Source: Promerops cafer (lineage: Eukaryota > Chordata > Aves > Passeriformes > Nectariniidae). Taken from it: 64,000 nt of DNA. The DNA is taken from assembly GCA_013398275.1 (NCBI GenBank), contig VZSE01015530.1, positions 470,417-534,416 on the forward strand, given 5' to 3'. A model generated the notes under the pieces. That model was not told the origin of the DNA and did not search any database. It saw only the letters and a list, made by a program, of their open reading frames with translations. Positions 34,972-46,760 of the stretch are shown piece by piece (positions within the stretch are counted from its first letter, which is position 1; each line of letters begins with the position of its first letter). A program made the translations under genes and the position numbers.

Positions 34972-37900
34972 GTCATTACATTTTGATGATTTCACATTTT
35001 CACACCATATTTTTAGGCCATGGTTATGGATTTTTCAAGATTTCTTTAAAAATATTTTAGTTTTATTTCACAGGAATGTAAGGACCACCACATGTCCTTG
35101 TGTCTTGAAAGAGAAGATTATTCTTTTAGTTGTGATGGTGTTATAGAAAGTGGATTGATGTTTAAAAAAATGAAACAAAACGTGGTGAGTATATTTCTTT
35201 AACCTGAGGCCAAATCATACACTCAGTGTTGATGTCATATCAGAGTGTCATGTTTTGAAGGACTTATGATTCAAAAGTGAAACTGTGTTTTTACATTGTT
35301 ATTTTAAATTGTGACATTCATGAATTAGTAATTTTTACTTTAGGGTGAGGAGAATACGAGACAGTAACTCTGGATTTTCTAGTGGAAAAGAATGAAAAAT
35401 ATCTCTATGATTTTGAGTCATAAAAGAAAAGGAGCCATTTCTGAACTTTTTTCCCAGTAACATTATTCTGTGGTATAAAGCTCTACTTTACAGCCAGGAC
35501 AGGTTTCTAAAATATAATTTTGCTTTCTTCATTTAGAAGAAATAAAACTTACCAAAAATCAATCTAAGTCTATTGCATCAGACACAAATGCTCAAATCAT
35601 CATGATTTCTAGCTTAGTGACAAAAACATTTTATTCCAGCTGCCAGAATGGATTTTCAATCCCTACCGATCCTCTTCAGTACTGCCACTGAGGCAAAGAA
35701 AGATGATTTCATTCAGCTGAAATCCTTGGGCTCCCTTTAAAGTATTAGTTGCAGTATTTACCAGTAAAGAGATAGAGAAGGAGAAATTAAAAATAATATT
35801 CTATTCATGCAGGTAAAGAAAATAGGAGAAAAAAATAAAAAAAAAGAGGAAAAAGGCAAGCTTAAATTGACTCTATTAAGGAAAAAATAGATTTCTTATG
35901 AAAGAATCAGTCAAAAAAAGCTTTTGCATAGGCTTTTCTGAACAACACCTCCCTCATTCTTCAAGATCATGTTTGCTAAATCTGATAGTGAAAAATTGAA
36001 TTATTCTATAATGAAAAGGCCAGGTCTTTTTATCAAATGAACATAAAAACTGGTAGCAACTTCTGTCTCTCTATCAGTCTTGCTACAATTTGCAGAAACA
36101 CAGTCGTTTTTGTCAATAGATTACAGCATTCACACTTGCTTAATACATCCTAGCAAGAGTGCTATGAAACCCATCGTGCTCAGGATGAATAGCTGCAGAG
36201 AATGCAGGCCAAGAAAAACCTGTTCCATGCTCTAAATATATCAAAATCACAAGAAATTCTTAGGTAAGTTAACATATTCTAATAGTGTAATGTTGGGATA
36301 CTATTGATTGATATATAGAGAGATAATAGCATTTGGAGTCAAGGTACTTTCTTTAGGCTTTTTGTACTGAAGTAAATTCTCTGAAGCTTTTCCAATTTTA
36401 TCTCCACTAATATCATGTATGCCATTAAGCTAAAAAAAACCTAAAAAAAAAAAAGGGTAAACAAAGATGATGGATGGTTCTGCTTTAATTGCTAAAATTC
36501 CTGGAATGGACTAATTTTCAATGTCAGGTCTTTAAAATGGGGCTCAGGGAGCCTGTAATAGATTTTACCTACTTTCCAAGTATTTTAATAATTTAGTTAA
36601 TATTTAATGGCATTTTATGAGCAAATGTATACATATGTGTCAGTATAACATTTTAAATGATAAACCAGGACTTTATGGTAATTGTTGATAATTTTGAAAA
36701 ATACTCAAGGAGGTCACAGTGTTTCAAGTTAACTCTATGTGTGATTGCAGTGTTATGAACTCTGCCATGTAACATAAATATTCAAGCAATCACTCCAAGA
36801 TATGTAATGTTACAGTTATTAAGTGAACACACACTTACAAGGTTATAGCTATCAGTCTAATTATTTAATATTTCTGATAGCAACTGACAGCTATAAACAT
36901 TAATTCTCAATTATCCTTGTTTACATGATGTGAGGATCTGGACTCAAGTAAGCAAAATGTTTTATATGTTGTTTTCAGGCACTATGATTTGTCTAATGGA
37001 CTTGTGGTATTTAAAAGTCTTTAGAGTATTCTTCTGCTGAGTGCAACACTAGCATTAAAAGGTCAGAAAGCAAGTGAATTTTTAAAATTGCATGACTTCC
37101 CTCAAGTTGGTATTGTGTAGATGTACAAAATAAGTGATGGTGGGCAAGAAAGAAAAGGAATCTATTAAGCAATGTTTTCATTTCAAAATTTTTAAGCAGA
37201 TTTTTCCTACCCTATCTTTCCTTTGTTCTCTGTTAGCTACTTTGATTTCATATAGTTTAAATAGCTTCTAAATATTGGTTTGTTAAAAGTTATATTAAAT
37301 AATCTTTTACCATAACTACCATATATAAAATTAATGCTATGTTACATTACTGTAAATATTTCCCCATTGATATATCATATTATATTACACTATGGCAATT
37401 TCAAATATTTATTATATTTTACTGACTACTTTTACTTTCAATAGACATATTATTGGGATTGCATAACATCTGTTGGTATAGAATAATACAACTAGAATTC
37501 CACCACAGTGAAGGTACTTTTCACTAAACACATCACCACCTACTGTTAGAATTCTAGTAGCACTTAGAATAAAACTCCTTAAAAAAGGACAATCACACAA
37601 AACTACCACCCTACTTTATTTTATTTTACCACATATTGTAACACCACATGCTGCTTTCAGACAAAGTATGAGCTTCTCCCATTAACCATGTGCACTGTTG
37701 AATGAACAGTATTTTAAATTGATGTGACACTGCTAAACTAGCAGGCATTTCTGTGGTCAAAGGCTGTTCTCCAGCCCTTGGGGAGAATCCAGCATCTTTA
37801 TGAGAATACTTAACTAACGAGCCAAGAACCTGGTGTTCTAGACAAAAAATACTTCTTCAGGTAGATTATATGCTAATTAGCCAGAAGGGAAAAAAATACA

Positions 37901-39207
37901 GACGTATCTCTGTGGCTGTTGCACAATAAGCATGTTATAGGAATGTGCCCAGACACAAAGGATGGAAAATCATTCTGTGGAAATAGTATTAGGACCTGCC
38001 ATTGTACTTCTTTTCAGTTTTAGCTGCAGTGAGAAAGTTTTGTGGAGATGTTGTTTGTGACTCCTTTTTGCAATTTTGTTGATGTGTAAATTTTGTTAAA
38101 GCAAACCGTGACACAGCAATGATATTTTCCGTATTTGGTTTTAGAAAACCTGAAATCTTAGCTAAATTTCTCTGAAAACTTCCTTAGTCCTTTAACTTGT
38201 TCTTTTGATGCCGTGAAATGTAGTATTTAGTTAAGATGGAAATTGTGTGATACTTAGTCTACCTCACTAGAAAATAAATATGCAAAATTTAAGGGCATTT
38301 TAATTCTTTCTAAAACCAAAAGAAAACACAGAACATATGCAACATTTGCCCAACTTCAAGAATGACTATAAGAATAGAAATGAGGACTTAGTTTTGCTTT
38401 GTGTCAGATGAGGCTTTTGTTTAGATAGGACCGAAGTCCATATATACAACTACACTTTACACCAAATTAAAAAATATATAATATGTATAATAAGAACTGA
38501 ATAAGCTTCAAGTAATAGACAATGCAATAGACAAGAAGAATTTCAGTTTGTTTATCAGTAGGTGTTACTTTAGATTGTGTAGTCTGATTTAACAACATTG
38601 ACTTACAGAGAAGCATCAGGTATGGAAGAGGAAAATGTAAAAATGCATATGAAAAATGACTTATTCAACTCTAAAATAAAAAAAAAACAATTCAAGAATT
38701 TAAAAAATTTAAAACAATATTTATACAAAGAACACTTTTTGAGTGTTCATCAAAAATCAACTATAGAAAGAAAATATTAAAACTTCTGAGTATACAGGTT
38801 GAGAAATACTAAAAGAAATAATCTACCACTTGGGAACCACGTAAATATCAAATCTTCAATTAAAAAGTCCAAACAAACTCTTGGTCTATGACAGCTCCGC
38901 AACATCAACAATTAAATTTTAAAAAACCCCATTAAATTAAAACACATATGCATAAATTCCATTGCCCTGAACTAGGTACAAGAATAAAATTTCACATGAA
39001 GAAGGAAGGAAAACAAGGAACTAAATGAAAACAAACCAGATTGTGCTGTTGATTCTATGACACATTTGATGTTAATATTGTGCACCAGAGCATGTTCTAG
39101 AATAATAGACATATTTATTTTACCTTAGTCACTGGGGAGATTATCCAGCTTTATGGAGTCTAGTTTAAATAAAATCTACAAGTATTGATAATATGGAAGA
39201 GTTTTGT

Positions 39208-39210
<3 letters not shown>

Positions 39211-39259
<49 letters not shown>
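39211..39259. repeat. uninterrupted T tract, 49 nt
   Basis: Forty-nine consecutive T with no interruption, flanked by gttttgtgac and ggacatggct. Such a perfect homopolymer is either very young or a sequencing or assembly artefact. There is no recognisable retrocopy next to it, so it does not look like the poly(A) tail of an inserted mRNA. Confidence 0.95.
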
Positions 39260-39260
<1 letters not shown>

Positions 39261-41399
39261 GACATGGCTAACAGCTTTTCAATATGTAAAATCCATTTTT
39301 TATTCCAGTTTGAGAATACTAAGATAACCTGTTATGCATAAGTATGGATGACTTTCTTTTTTATAATCTAAAATATTCTATGAAGGTATTAACCAAATAT
39401 GACCTAGCTGGAAATAGGAGTAAATTTTCTTCTTATTATGCAAATTGTCCATTTCATAGATTTTATAGTTTTTAAAAATGCACATTGTTCATTGTTGGAG
39501 ATAAGATGCTAAAGCATTTCACTGTAATCACTACCTTTCTTTTGTGACTTGACATGACAAAAAAAAAGTTGGCTTTAAAAATGTAATCTCTCTTAGCATT
39601 CTTTCTTTTAATTAAAAAAAAACTCCAACAAAATCTATCATTTGATGGATTGGTTGTTTAGGGACATTTATTTTTCCCAGTATCAGGTTTCCTTCTGGTT
39701 TGTAGGAAATAAGGAAATAAGAGATCTGGCTAAGTAACTTGATGGTTGTAATGAAAACATAACATCTACAAGTGATTAAATGAAATCTTATTTCATGTAA
39801 GTAACACAGGATTAGAAAGCCAATTTCTCTTTTATAAAAGGTTATGTTATAGGTTATTCTATTTCTTCAAAAGTCATTCTGAATTCCGCTTGATTTACTC
39901 TTTATCCTCCGTGCTGCACATGATATTAACCTTAAGATTTCCATTACTTTCCATATTCTAGTGTAGCAAGTTCTTCATAAACAAAGGTCAAATTTCCCTC
40001 ATTTATGGTGGTATCATTCTGGGAAAATAATGTTGAAATCAGTGAAATTACTTTGTAAACCAAGCTTTTAGAGAGAATATGAGAATAATTAGAATTAATT
40101 TGCTTGTAGGCAATGTTTCATAATACTTCATATGTTTGTATCTGCTTTATTGTCAAAATCAACTTTGCTGGCATTTCATCTCAGGCATCTAATTATTTCT
40201 TTTTAGACCATGGTCTTCATTACAGAATGTGATATGAGCATATACCTTCCCCAAATATGAAAATTTAAAAATTATCCTAGCCTTTTCTGTGTCCAAATCT
40301 TGAAGAAGCTGCAGTTTTCTGTAACTGATCCAATTGGATTGTACTAATTGGATCGATAAGGCTTGAAGGGTTCACATATTAAACTTGTGCATTTGTGTTA
40401 AATCTTCTGCTGTTATTTCTCTTCAGTTAAGGGCAACTACTGCTCTTAAAGCTCACAACAACACTGTCTTATTTTGTGGAAAAAAACATTTGTAAAAGGG
40501 ATACTTAACTCAGGTACAGAAATTGCAACTGCAGCAACTGCAAGCATCTGAATTTTGTGTATACGTTTTGATCTAATAGTATCATGTAATTCAGAGCTAC
40601 ATATACAATTAAATGTCACATATGCAGAGAACCTGTAATATGTTGATCTCAGAGGAAAACCATTATGTGATAAAAAGGTCCATGTACCAGAGTAACATGG
40701 ACCATTCCTTCCCTCTGTTTTGTCTTCACTCTTTTGCTCTTTCTTCTTATATATAAGCATTAACTTGGTCTTAAAAAGATACTTTGAGAAACTGAATTTA
40801 TTTTCATTTAATTTAACCAAAGAAAGCTAGTTTTGTTGTTTTGAAATCAATATGTAATACCTTTAGGGAGATATTTGCATTCCAGGTTGAAAATAAAGTG
40901 GCGGATTTTTGGCATTATCACTCCTTTTCTTCTCACGGTGCTGAAGATTGACTCCAGAGAACCTGTTAATTCTTATTGTTTAGCTCTTTCACCATGCTCA
41001 AAGATCTCCAAAGATGACACTTATTGCTTCAAATGTGCACAACACTTTTGCACAGATGAAAGAAATTTGAGAGCAATGAGAACAAATTTACTGTGGCAGT
41101 GAAGATTCCCTGAAATTACTCTGAAACTATGTTTTCATTTTTTAATAGACAGTATCTTTCTTATGAGAAAGGCCAATATACAGTAATCCTGTTGGTAATC
41201 ATATTGACAGTTTCTTAATTTATTTTTGAAGAAAATAAAATTATAGGGAAAAGGTGGAACAAAATGCTACACACAATATACACAGAACATGTGAGGATGA
41301 AAACATAATTTAAGTTACTATAAATAACCTATTACAAAATTTATATATTGAGAAGTTTTCATTGTGTTAGATATTTTGTCAGGAACCTTGCATATTTAA

Positions 41400-41720
41400 A
41401 GACAATAATCCTGTTTGCTCATTTGTTTATTTATTTATAAGCTATTTCAATGTGAAATGGACAAAGAATTTTAATGCACAGTGGATATAACACCAGGCTT
41501 TTACACAGCATTATTTGCATATTTTATTTCCATTCTTTTTATGAACGACATGCTATTGCATTTGTATGGAAGTGTAAGTTCATACATATTTAAACCAAAT
41601 TCTCTTGGCAGGATAATGTAGAAGTGTCATTAATCTTATAAATTTCAGCGAGCAAATGACTTGTTTCTCACCTAACAATAGGCATTAACATGGCATCAGC
41701 CCGAAATGTGTTTTACCTTG
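41400..41720. promoter_or_regulatory. possible conserved non-coding element
   Basis: A repeat-free stretch with an exact octamer motif ATTTGCAT (41513-41520) and several attaat/ttaatg homeodomain-type cores. Motif content alone is weak evidence, and the call is an inference to be tested by alignment to other birds. Confidence 0.2.
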
Positions 41721-43394
41721 AATACTGCTGTAAAGTTATCATCTCAATCTTCTGAACTGGTACAGAATCCTGAAGATTAATGGAGAGAAATACTAGAAAA
41801 AAATTAAGAGGGCAGTAGAAGTAGCATTCTGAGTGAACACTGCTCCTGTTCTGCTCGAATAATGTGTTTGAACTCATGAATTCACTTAAATACTGACTTT
41901 CCTAGACAGGCATTTTATGAGTGGCCAGAAGACAAATGACCAAGGTATTGTTTGAGCAACATCTTTTGAAAGCCCCTATTGTTATCATGTGACGTTGTCT
42001 GAGTGGCTTAGCAGCAGTGAACAGACTTAATCTGGACTGATTCCTGTGCATCTCATCTTTGTGGGTATCTCTCTTGGTGAAACTGGAAGGGGATTTAGAA
42101 AACAGAGTCACTCAGTCCTGCAGAAGTACTCAGAGGAAGTCTTCCATGTAAGGCAGAAATTCTTCATGAACTGTTTGTGTGAATAGGCTGCTAATGAGAA
42201 ACTGCTAGAAAATAGTATTTTGTGTACAATCTTCTTTGCTAGGTAGACAAGAGTTCTATTTCTCCTACCTCAAGGAAGTAGTACCATCATCTGTGACTGA
42301 ATCATAAGAAAGTATAAAACTAAATTTGTATGCAGGTATATATAAGCTTTAACAATCAAGAGCAGATTTTTAGAAGAATCTCAAAGTAAGTAGAACCACT
42401 TGTGTAGCTAAGGCTTCTAAATGCCAGGATCAGGCAGGGCTTATTCTCAGCATTCTGTTACGGTGTGGGTTTTCCTGCTTCTCGTGTATGTGTTGTGCAT
42501 CAGTTTTGCAATATAACTAAAATTTGCCTGTAGCTTCCAGAAAGCCTTAGACAACTTCAGGTTTGTGACTGCAACATCATGCCTAGATGCTAATTCCACC
42601 ATCTACTAAATAATGCTTTGAAAACTCTCAAAACCTTTACTGGATATAGCTACTTGTATGTGAGGCCAGAGACCAGTGCTGGCTATTTTGGAGTTGTATG
42701 TGTTCATTTTCCTTATGACATTAATAATTTCTTTATTTTTTCCCTAATGGCAACTTAAATCCAGACAAACTTCTTGAAGATAAGTTGTGTGCCACTATGT
42801 CCCTCTAATTTTTTTTTCATGACCTTTTTTCATTCTCCACTTACTCTTTAAAAGTCTTTGGTTAATCTGAAACTTTAGAACTGATTTGGATAGTTACCAT
42901 TCCTTTTAACAGGATGTTCAGTGTAAGCACACAGAGACACACTTCTGTCCACTTATGACTTCTTTGTAAGTTTATAAGGATGTTTATAAATGTTTTAGAA
43001 ACATTCTATTCCAATGCTGTTGAAGATACTGTAGTTCTATATGATACTATGGGCATAGGTTACATGAACTAAGAATCTCTTTTCTCTCATCTCTGACTCA
43101 TAAAATGGAAAGAAATGGAAACTGTAGAGCTTCTGAAGGATTAGGGGAAAAAAAAAAAAGAAAATACTAAATCTGCTTCATGAAGTTCCACACTACTTTG
43201 TGGAAATCACTGTTGACATTGCTGCAGATCTTCCTCTGCCCCTGGACTGCTCTATCACTCACTTGCTCAATTTGTCCTTTTCAGTGTTTTACCAGCTCTA
43301 GCGGTATACCAGGTCTTGGTCAAAAAGCAGAGTTCTTATGCTCTTGCAATTTATATATCCTATTTATATAGTAAACTGATCCTATTTACATAAA

Positions 43395-43977
43395 TGTACT
43401 GGTTTTGACTGTTAATTTTCTTCAAGGTAGCTAGTATGGAGCTGTGTGTTGACTTGGTGCTGGAAACAGTGTTGATAACACAGGAGTGTTTTGGATATTA
43501 CCGAGCAGCGCGGACACAGAGCCAAGGCCTTTTCTGCTTCTCACCTCACCCCACCAGCGAGTTGGCTGGGGTGCTCAAGGAGCTGGGAGCAGACAGAGCT
43601 GAAACAGCTGACTTAACTGACCAAGGGATATTGCATATGGTATGGCAGTGTGCTCAGCAATATAGCCGAAGGAAGAAGAAGGAGGGCAGTGATGTTCAGA
43701 AGGAAGATGTTTATTTTCCCAAGCCGCCATTGTGGGCGATGCAGCCCTGCTTTCCTGGGAATGGCAGATCCATGGCAAGTGGTGAATGAGTTCCTCGTTT
43801 TGCTTGGCTCACATGCACAACTTTTTTTTACCTGTTAAACTGCCTTTATTTTAATCCAAGTGTTCTCTCACTTTTACTCTCTAATCTTCTTGCCCATCCT
43901 GATGGGGTGGGGAGGAGAGGGGAGGGTGTGAGTGTCTGCATGGTGTTTGGGTTCTCAGCTGGGGTTAAACCAGAAAA
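43395..43977 (+). mobile_element. ERVL-like solo LTR
   Basis: This is the plus-strand counterpart of the LTR at 28959-29558. It starts tgtactggttttgactgtta and ends ctggggttaaaccag(aaaa). Ordered blocks include ctggaaacagtgttgataac, gagccaaggccttttctgct, tcaccccaccagcgag, tgctcagcaatatagccga (the decayed TATA region), tgcagccctgctttcctggg, and gtggtgaatgagttcctcgt. The polyadenylation signal has changed from attaaa to gttaaa (about 43833). No internal retroviral genes flank it. The flanks ataaa (43390-43394) and ataat (43978-43982) agree at four of five positions and could be a decayed 5-bp target duplication. A 117-codon frame inside it (43436-43789) is a by-product and not a gene. Confidence 0.87.
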
Positions 43978-44107
43978 ATAATCACTAAAATACCTTGATG
44001 ATGAAAATGTTCTGACCTGAAACTAATTTTTGAGAAGCATCTATGATGGATGTGGACAAACACAAGCAGCTTTTCTCAACTTGCTGTTTACCAGAGAGAC
44101 TAAACTG

Positions 44108-44258
44108 AATGGGGAGGTGGTGGATTCACCATCTTTGGATGTGTTTTAGAAAAGACTGGACGTGGCACTCGGTGCCATAGTTTACTTGAGGTGTTAGGGC
44201 TGGGTTGGACTTGATGATCTTGGAGGTCTCTTCCAACCTGGTGATTCTGTGATTCTGA
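44108..44258 (+). mobile_element. CR1 LINE 3' end
   Basis: Blocks in order are ggggaggtggtggattcacc, atctttggatgtgttt, aaaagactggacgtggcact, ggtgccatagtttacttgag, gggttggacttgatgatctt and ggaggtctcttccaacctgg, ending in gattctgtgattctg. This is a CR1 subfamily tail different from that at 19505-19800. It lies only about 130 bp downstream of the LTR. The 5' limit is blurred; 44050-44107 may belong to it. Confidence 0.92.
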
Positions 44259-45261
44259 CTTCTGTTTAGGCAATTTTGTAGGTATGGTATGGGTTTCACA
44301 TTTTCTGGAAGTACATCTAAAATGACTGACAACTATTTAGTCAACTAGAAAAAATAAAAGCAAAACAAAAAATAAGGAATGCTTAGATTTAGTTAGGGTA
44401 TTGTCTCCATCTGGATTGCTCATGCAAGGTAAAGCTGCTTTTAAATTCATCTATGACTGGTTTCCTTAAGTATTTTTGACTTGTATTTTAAAGTGGTTTT
44501 TTAATAGATACAGTTGAACTTATATTTAGATAATTTAAAATGTGGGTGTGAAATGGGTTTTGTTCAGGTTTTTTTTCTGCTAAGTGTGTGTAAATTACAT
44601 GTCCGGCTAAACTAACTGTTCCGTGTGTATATCTATGTTTTTTGAAGAAGCTGGCAGTTCTAGATACTCAAAAGTTTAGTTGTATTGAAGGGCATTTCTA
44701 TCTCAAAGCCACATCTTGGAACTTTTTAAATCACTTCTAGTGATTTAACTATGAGCTGATGCTTAACATTCCAATGAATCTTATAAATCTAGTTGGTTAT
44801 GGTCAGCCAGCGTTAATTTGGAACTAGTGTACTGTTACAAAAGGTATTAGAAAATGCTAAAACTGTAAGCTCAGGAGAGTTACTTGATCTCATAAAAGAC
44901 TACTTTACTTTTGCATAAAAATTGAATTGTGTTTTGTTTTAAAAAAAGTAGAGACAACTTACTCACCCTGAGGATATGTTTTATTATAATGTGAAATATA
45001 TGGAATACTATTTGGCTTCAGGACAAAAAAACAATTTTCCTCTGAATCTTTCTAGAAACTACTGCATCAGCTTACCTAGTTATCTAACATCTGTGAGGAC
45101 TATCTTTCAATAAGTGTTCTTCAGTGTTATTAATTTGTACAACACCTGTACAAACAAAACATTTAATAAAAAGCTGATTTTGTATTTCTTCTAAAGTTAA
45201 ATAAAACTAAATTGTAGTTGTAATGAACAGATCTTACCTCACCGTATTTAAAGTTATAACA
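44259..45261. other. unique AT-rich DNA between repeats
   Basis: No gene or repeat family is visible. A 9-bp inverted pair (taaatcact/agtgattta) lies at 44727-44747. Confidence 0.5.
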
Positions 45262-45915
45262 TCTTCTGGTGAGTTAGCCTTGGGCAAAACCACAGGGGAG
45301 AAAAAAGGAAGAACAGGAAACAAGCTTATGGGTCAAAGAAAGGGAAATTGCTTATCAATTACCATTATTAGCAAGACAGCCTTTACAAGGGGAAAGTTAA
45401 CTGATTGCCAGTCAAAATAAAAATGTAATTATTAATTCAGGTAGATGGAAATAAAAGAGGAAAAAATTAAAGCAACACCATTAGTACCCATTTTCCAGGC
45501 TTAACTTCACTCCCAGCTCCTCTGCCTGCATGCCCCATCCTCATCCTGTCCCTTCAGCATCACTGGGAGAGGGAGCTGCAGCCAGTCCTTGTTAGCTCAT
45601 CTCCAGGACTACTTTTTCCTCACACTTTTCCCTTGCTCCAACATGGATGCTTCAGAGGCTTCAGGGAACACCTTCTCTGGTGCCATGGACCTCCTCCTCC
45701 TCCTCCTCATAACATTGGTTTTCCCTCTATTTCTGCTCTTTCTTAAATGCACTTTCCTGGAGGCAGCACCGCCTTGGTTGAGGGCTCAGCCATGCCCTGT
45801 TGTCCCCTGGGATCTGGATGGAGCTGGCCATGGGCAGCACAGGGCAGCCCTGGCTTCTCCTCACAGAGGCTGCCTCGCAGCCCCCACTGCAAGGACTGGG
45901 GCACCTGCACTCTAA
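45262..45915 (-). mobile_element. LTR of a second avian ERV family
   Basis: On the minus strand the text follows an LTR I recall from bird genomes. A GC-rich upstream part reads gtgaggagaagccagggctg, ccctgtgctgcccatggcca, then gatcccaggggac. Next comes a TATA-like ttTAAgaaag (TTAAA at 45743-45747 on the plus strand), then gggagtgaagttaagcctgg. The 3' part is AT-rich (ttttatttcc, gactggcaatcagttaactt, aatggtaattgataagcaat, ttctcccctgtgg) and closes near 45262 with aactcacca. Both halves diverge clearly from consensus, and the last part of U5 looks shortened. A CTC-rich trinucleotide run (about 45690-45709) interrupts it. A plus-strand frame of 108 codons (45589-45915) is an antisense by-product. 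No internal genes are adjacent. Assignment to ERVL is from memory and less sure than the LTR call. Confidence 0.7.
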
Positions 45916-46239
45916 TTTAAAAATAAAATTGGTAACAGTAGAAACTGTACAGAAATACAGATGTCTTCACTATCATGATTTCCAGCTTTAAGCTTCTTTT
46001 TTTCTAAATATTTGCTGTCTGCTGTGAAAAGTCCTTCAGACACTTGAAAGGATCCCCAAAAAATCTTTTCTGATCTCCCAAGTTTCTATCAAAGTCCATG
46101 TGGACCTTAACCAATTAGAGCTCATTTTCTAATGGTGTTAATGGTAATTCATTTCTTCTTTTAATTAAATACAGATGTAGATCTAAAATTTAAGAAAATA
46201 GGAAAAGCTGTATTCCCATGCCAAGCTCATAATTTCCTT

Positions 46240-46760
46240 TTTCTGCCACACTGCAGGGTCATTGACAGGACCCCAGAGTCTACCAGAGATGCACATTAAT
46301 TACCCGTTCTCTAATTACTAGGGTATCGGGATAACTGTTCAACCATTCATTAAACTTTATTCTTTCAAAGCTCCAGAGACATGTGCAAGAAGCTCACAAC
46401 TTGGCAATTTTAATTGAACCCTATTAACTCATAAAATTGTACAAAAAACTCTAGTTATCAATAAAGATTCCTTTTCCATTTTGTCCATTCCTTTTCCATT
46501 TTGCCCACAACATACAAGTGATCATTTTTGGTGCAATCTATCTGGACATCTAACAATGCAGCTGTTCACAGAATATTAATTATTTGGACTATATCAACAG
46601 GATTAGGGAAGAGACCTGGCTCTTAAATTACCAGTTGAATTCCCCATTGAAGACATGCATGGAGGCAGTTAGCTAAATAAGCAAATCTAAATAGGATGAT
46701 TATCTAAAAAGTTAGAATATTAACAAGAGGAGGCCTGTGCTAATTAATAGTGATGCTAAC
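46240..46760. promoter_or_regulatory. candidate conserved enhancer, homeodomain-motif rich
   Basis: A repeat-free segment packed with TAATTA/ATTAAT-type cores: acattaattacccg and ctctaattactag (about 46290-46325), attttaattgaac (about 46410), atattaattatttg (about 46575) and gctaattaatagtg (about 46740). Dense homeodomain cores in a gene-poor region are common in vertebrate developmental enhancers. This is inference from motif density only; no conservation test was possible. Confidence 0.3.
46467..46506. repeat. 20-bp tandem duplication
   Basis: attccttttccattttgtcc (46467-46486) is followed directly by attccttttccattttgccc (46487-46506), with one mismatch. It lies inside the homeodomain-motif-rich segment. 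Confidence 0.9.

Larger units (their letters stand above)
30519..43394. other. long unique AT-rich span with microsatellites
   Basis: Nearly 13 kb without a recognised transposon or gene. It holds a (CATT)n microsatellite, a 49-nt T tract and short A-rich runs (30711-30725, 35826-35860). There is also a 15-bp tandem duplication at 31216-31245. An exact octamer ATTTGCAT is at 41513-41520 inside a quiet stretch (about 41400-41720) that looks like possible conserved non-coding DNA. The longest frame (124 codons, 40446-40820, minus) has no domain and looks random. Confidence 0.5.

Noticed and set aside
40446..40820. 124-codon minus-strand frame in unique sequence
   Set aside because: No domain, no signal, AT-rich composition as in surrounding DNA, and no exon-type boundaries that I could support.
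43436..43789. 117-codon plus-strand frame
   Set aside because: Contained in an ERVL-like LTR; other copies of the same LTR do not keep the frame.
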